Under the pieces are notes generated by a model, which saw nothing but the letters and a program-made list of their open reading frames with translations, made no database searches and had not been told where the DNA came from. This document shows positions 63,180 through 64,000 of a stretch of DNA of 64,000 nucleotides, one piece after another; position 1 is the stretch's first letter, and every line of letters starts with the position of its first letter. This stretch comes from Mya arenaria (Eukaryota; Mollusca; Bivalvia; Myida; Myidae), in the NCBI RefSeq assembly GCF_026914265.1, contig NC_069125.1:22618966-22682965 (forward strand), in the 5' to 3' direction. A program made the translations under genes and the position numbers.

Positions 63180-64000
63180 AAAGCGATACATATTTTCTTG
63201 TACAGCATTGTGGCATATAATGCCATCAAATATATTATTAAGTACCGATACATTGATGCGACTTGCAGAGTCCTTATACAGATTCCTCCCAACCCACTAT
63301 TTCGACTGCATTAGATAAATATTTATTGCAGTCATTAGGATATATATATTAACATGATATGGGAGGCTCATTTGATGCATAGTTGTACAGTAGCTAACTT
63401 TTGAGAAAGTAAATAATGTTATTTAAAGCACAATCATTTTGAGTTATATGTATTATGGATGTTTTGGTAATGTACATAAAATAACATTGAACAGAGTGAT
63501 GATTAAATATTACCAATATTTCATTTCTGTTTTATATTGAAAAACCAATATACAAATATTACAGAAATGCCACTGAACTATGTTTTTCAATAAAATGAAA
63601 CAAAAGTTTACTTTAACATAGATTTAGGTCTTTAATATATCCAGACAAACACAATATGCACGCAATCACACAAACCTCTCCTTAAGGTAGCATACTCCTA
63701 ATGGGCACCATTTCAAACTATGATCAGCTTGATAATTTCTTATTACGTATCATTTCCTGGATACAAAAACAAAATTTGAAAGAAATTTAAAGTCAAATAA
63801 CAATTTTATTTAAATTTGAATTACCCTACCCCCATTTCAGAATTGTCGATAAAAACGACATCACCCAAGAGACAAAAACAATCCTTTATTTCATTTATTT
63901 TTCAACATTTTGGTAATAATTTGGTATCAGAGTAACAAGAAATATATTTGCTTTCAGAAATAATTCATTATTGATCACATCACCAACAAATATAATCATA
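63180..64000. other. Distal interval without a recognised feature
   Basis: AT-rich sequence downstream of cathepsin D. A further AATAAA occurs near 63590. No other gene, hairpin head or RNA gene was recognised to the end of the window. Confidence 0.4.

Overview
This is a metazoan nuclear window, almost certainly from a bivalve mollusc. The evidence is GT-AG exons in an AT-rich, repeat-dominated background, a LINE and tRNA-SINE complement, and above all many hairpin-headed, minisatellite-bearing elements of the kind described from clams and oysters (pearl/CvE-type, usually discussed as non-autonomous Helitron/Helentron relatives). The species cannot be fixed from the sequence alone.

Three host genes are supported. 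(1) The 3' end of an unidentified plus-strand gene: a 103-bp acidic exon (8587-8689) and a long last exon (12773-14183), whose junction restores the frame exactly; the last exon encodes about ten 16-residue repeats. (2) SCFD1/Sly1 on the minus strand (39427-41322), the SM protein of ER-Golgi SNARE fusion, here with its whole coding region in one exon. (3) A cathepsin D-type lysosomal aspartic protease on the plus strand (46201-63143) with nine coding exons. It has two intact, phase-compatible terminal exons (57566-57826 and 62967-63143), and upstream of the real second-active-site exon lies a decayed copy of it (53607-53699).

Layout. 1-8500: decayed DNA transposon ends and several minisatellite elements. 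8587-14800: the 3' part of gene 1; its intron holds an 8-bp-TSD hAT-type element that itself contains two hairpin-headed elements. 15360-20812: LINE 3' fragment, a TA-flanked TIR element with a nested MITE, about 178-bp tandem arrays and a small TTAA-ended MITE. 21059-28430: a minisatellite element split by a 6.4-kb TIR element that carries two more tandem arrays. 28856-35720: nested minisatellite elements, then a short-unit minisatellite split by two large elements with the same terminal hairpin but unrelated bodies. 36704-39296: a hAT-like element and another hairpin-ended element. 39427-63143: the divergent SCFD1 and cathepsin D genes, separated by a 3.4-kb segment bounded by a 53-bp inverted repeat, with a perfect CLEAR-type E-box next to its outer edge.

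The most notable signal is a shared architecture in about twenty repeats with different bodies: a 5' hairpin, then a tetranucleotide microsatellite, then a minisatellite array that in many families carries nuclear-receptor half-sites (DR1, DR2 and perfect IR3 palindromes), then a tail ending CTCTTGTT or CTCTAGTT. No virus-like element, CRISPR array, rRNA or functional tRNA gene was recognised.
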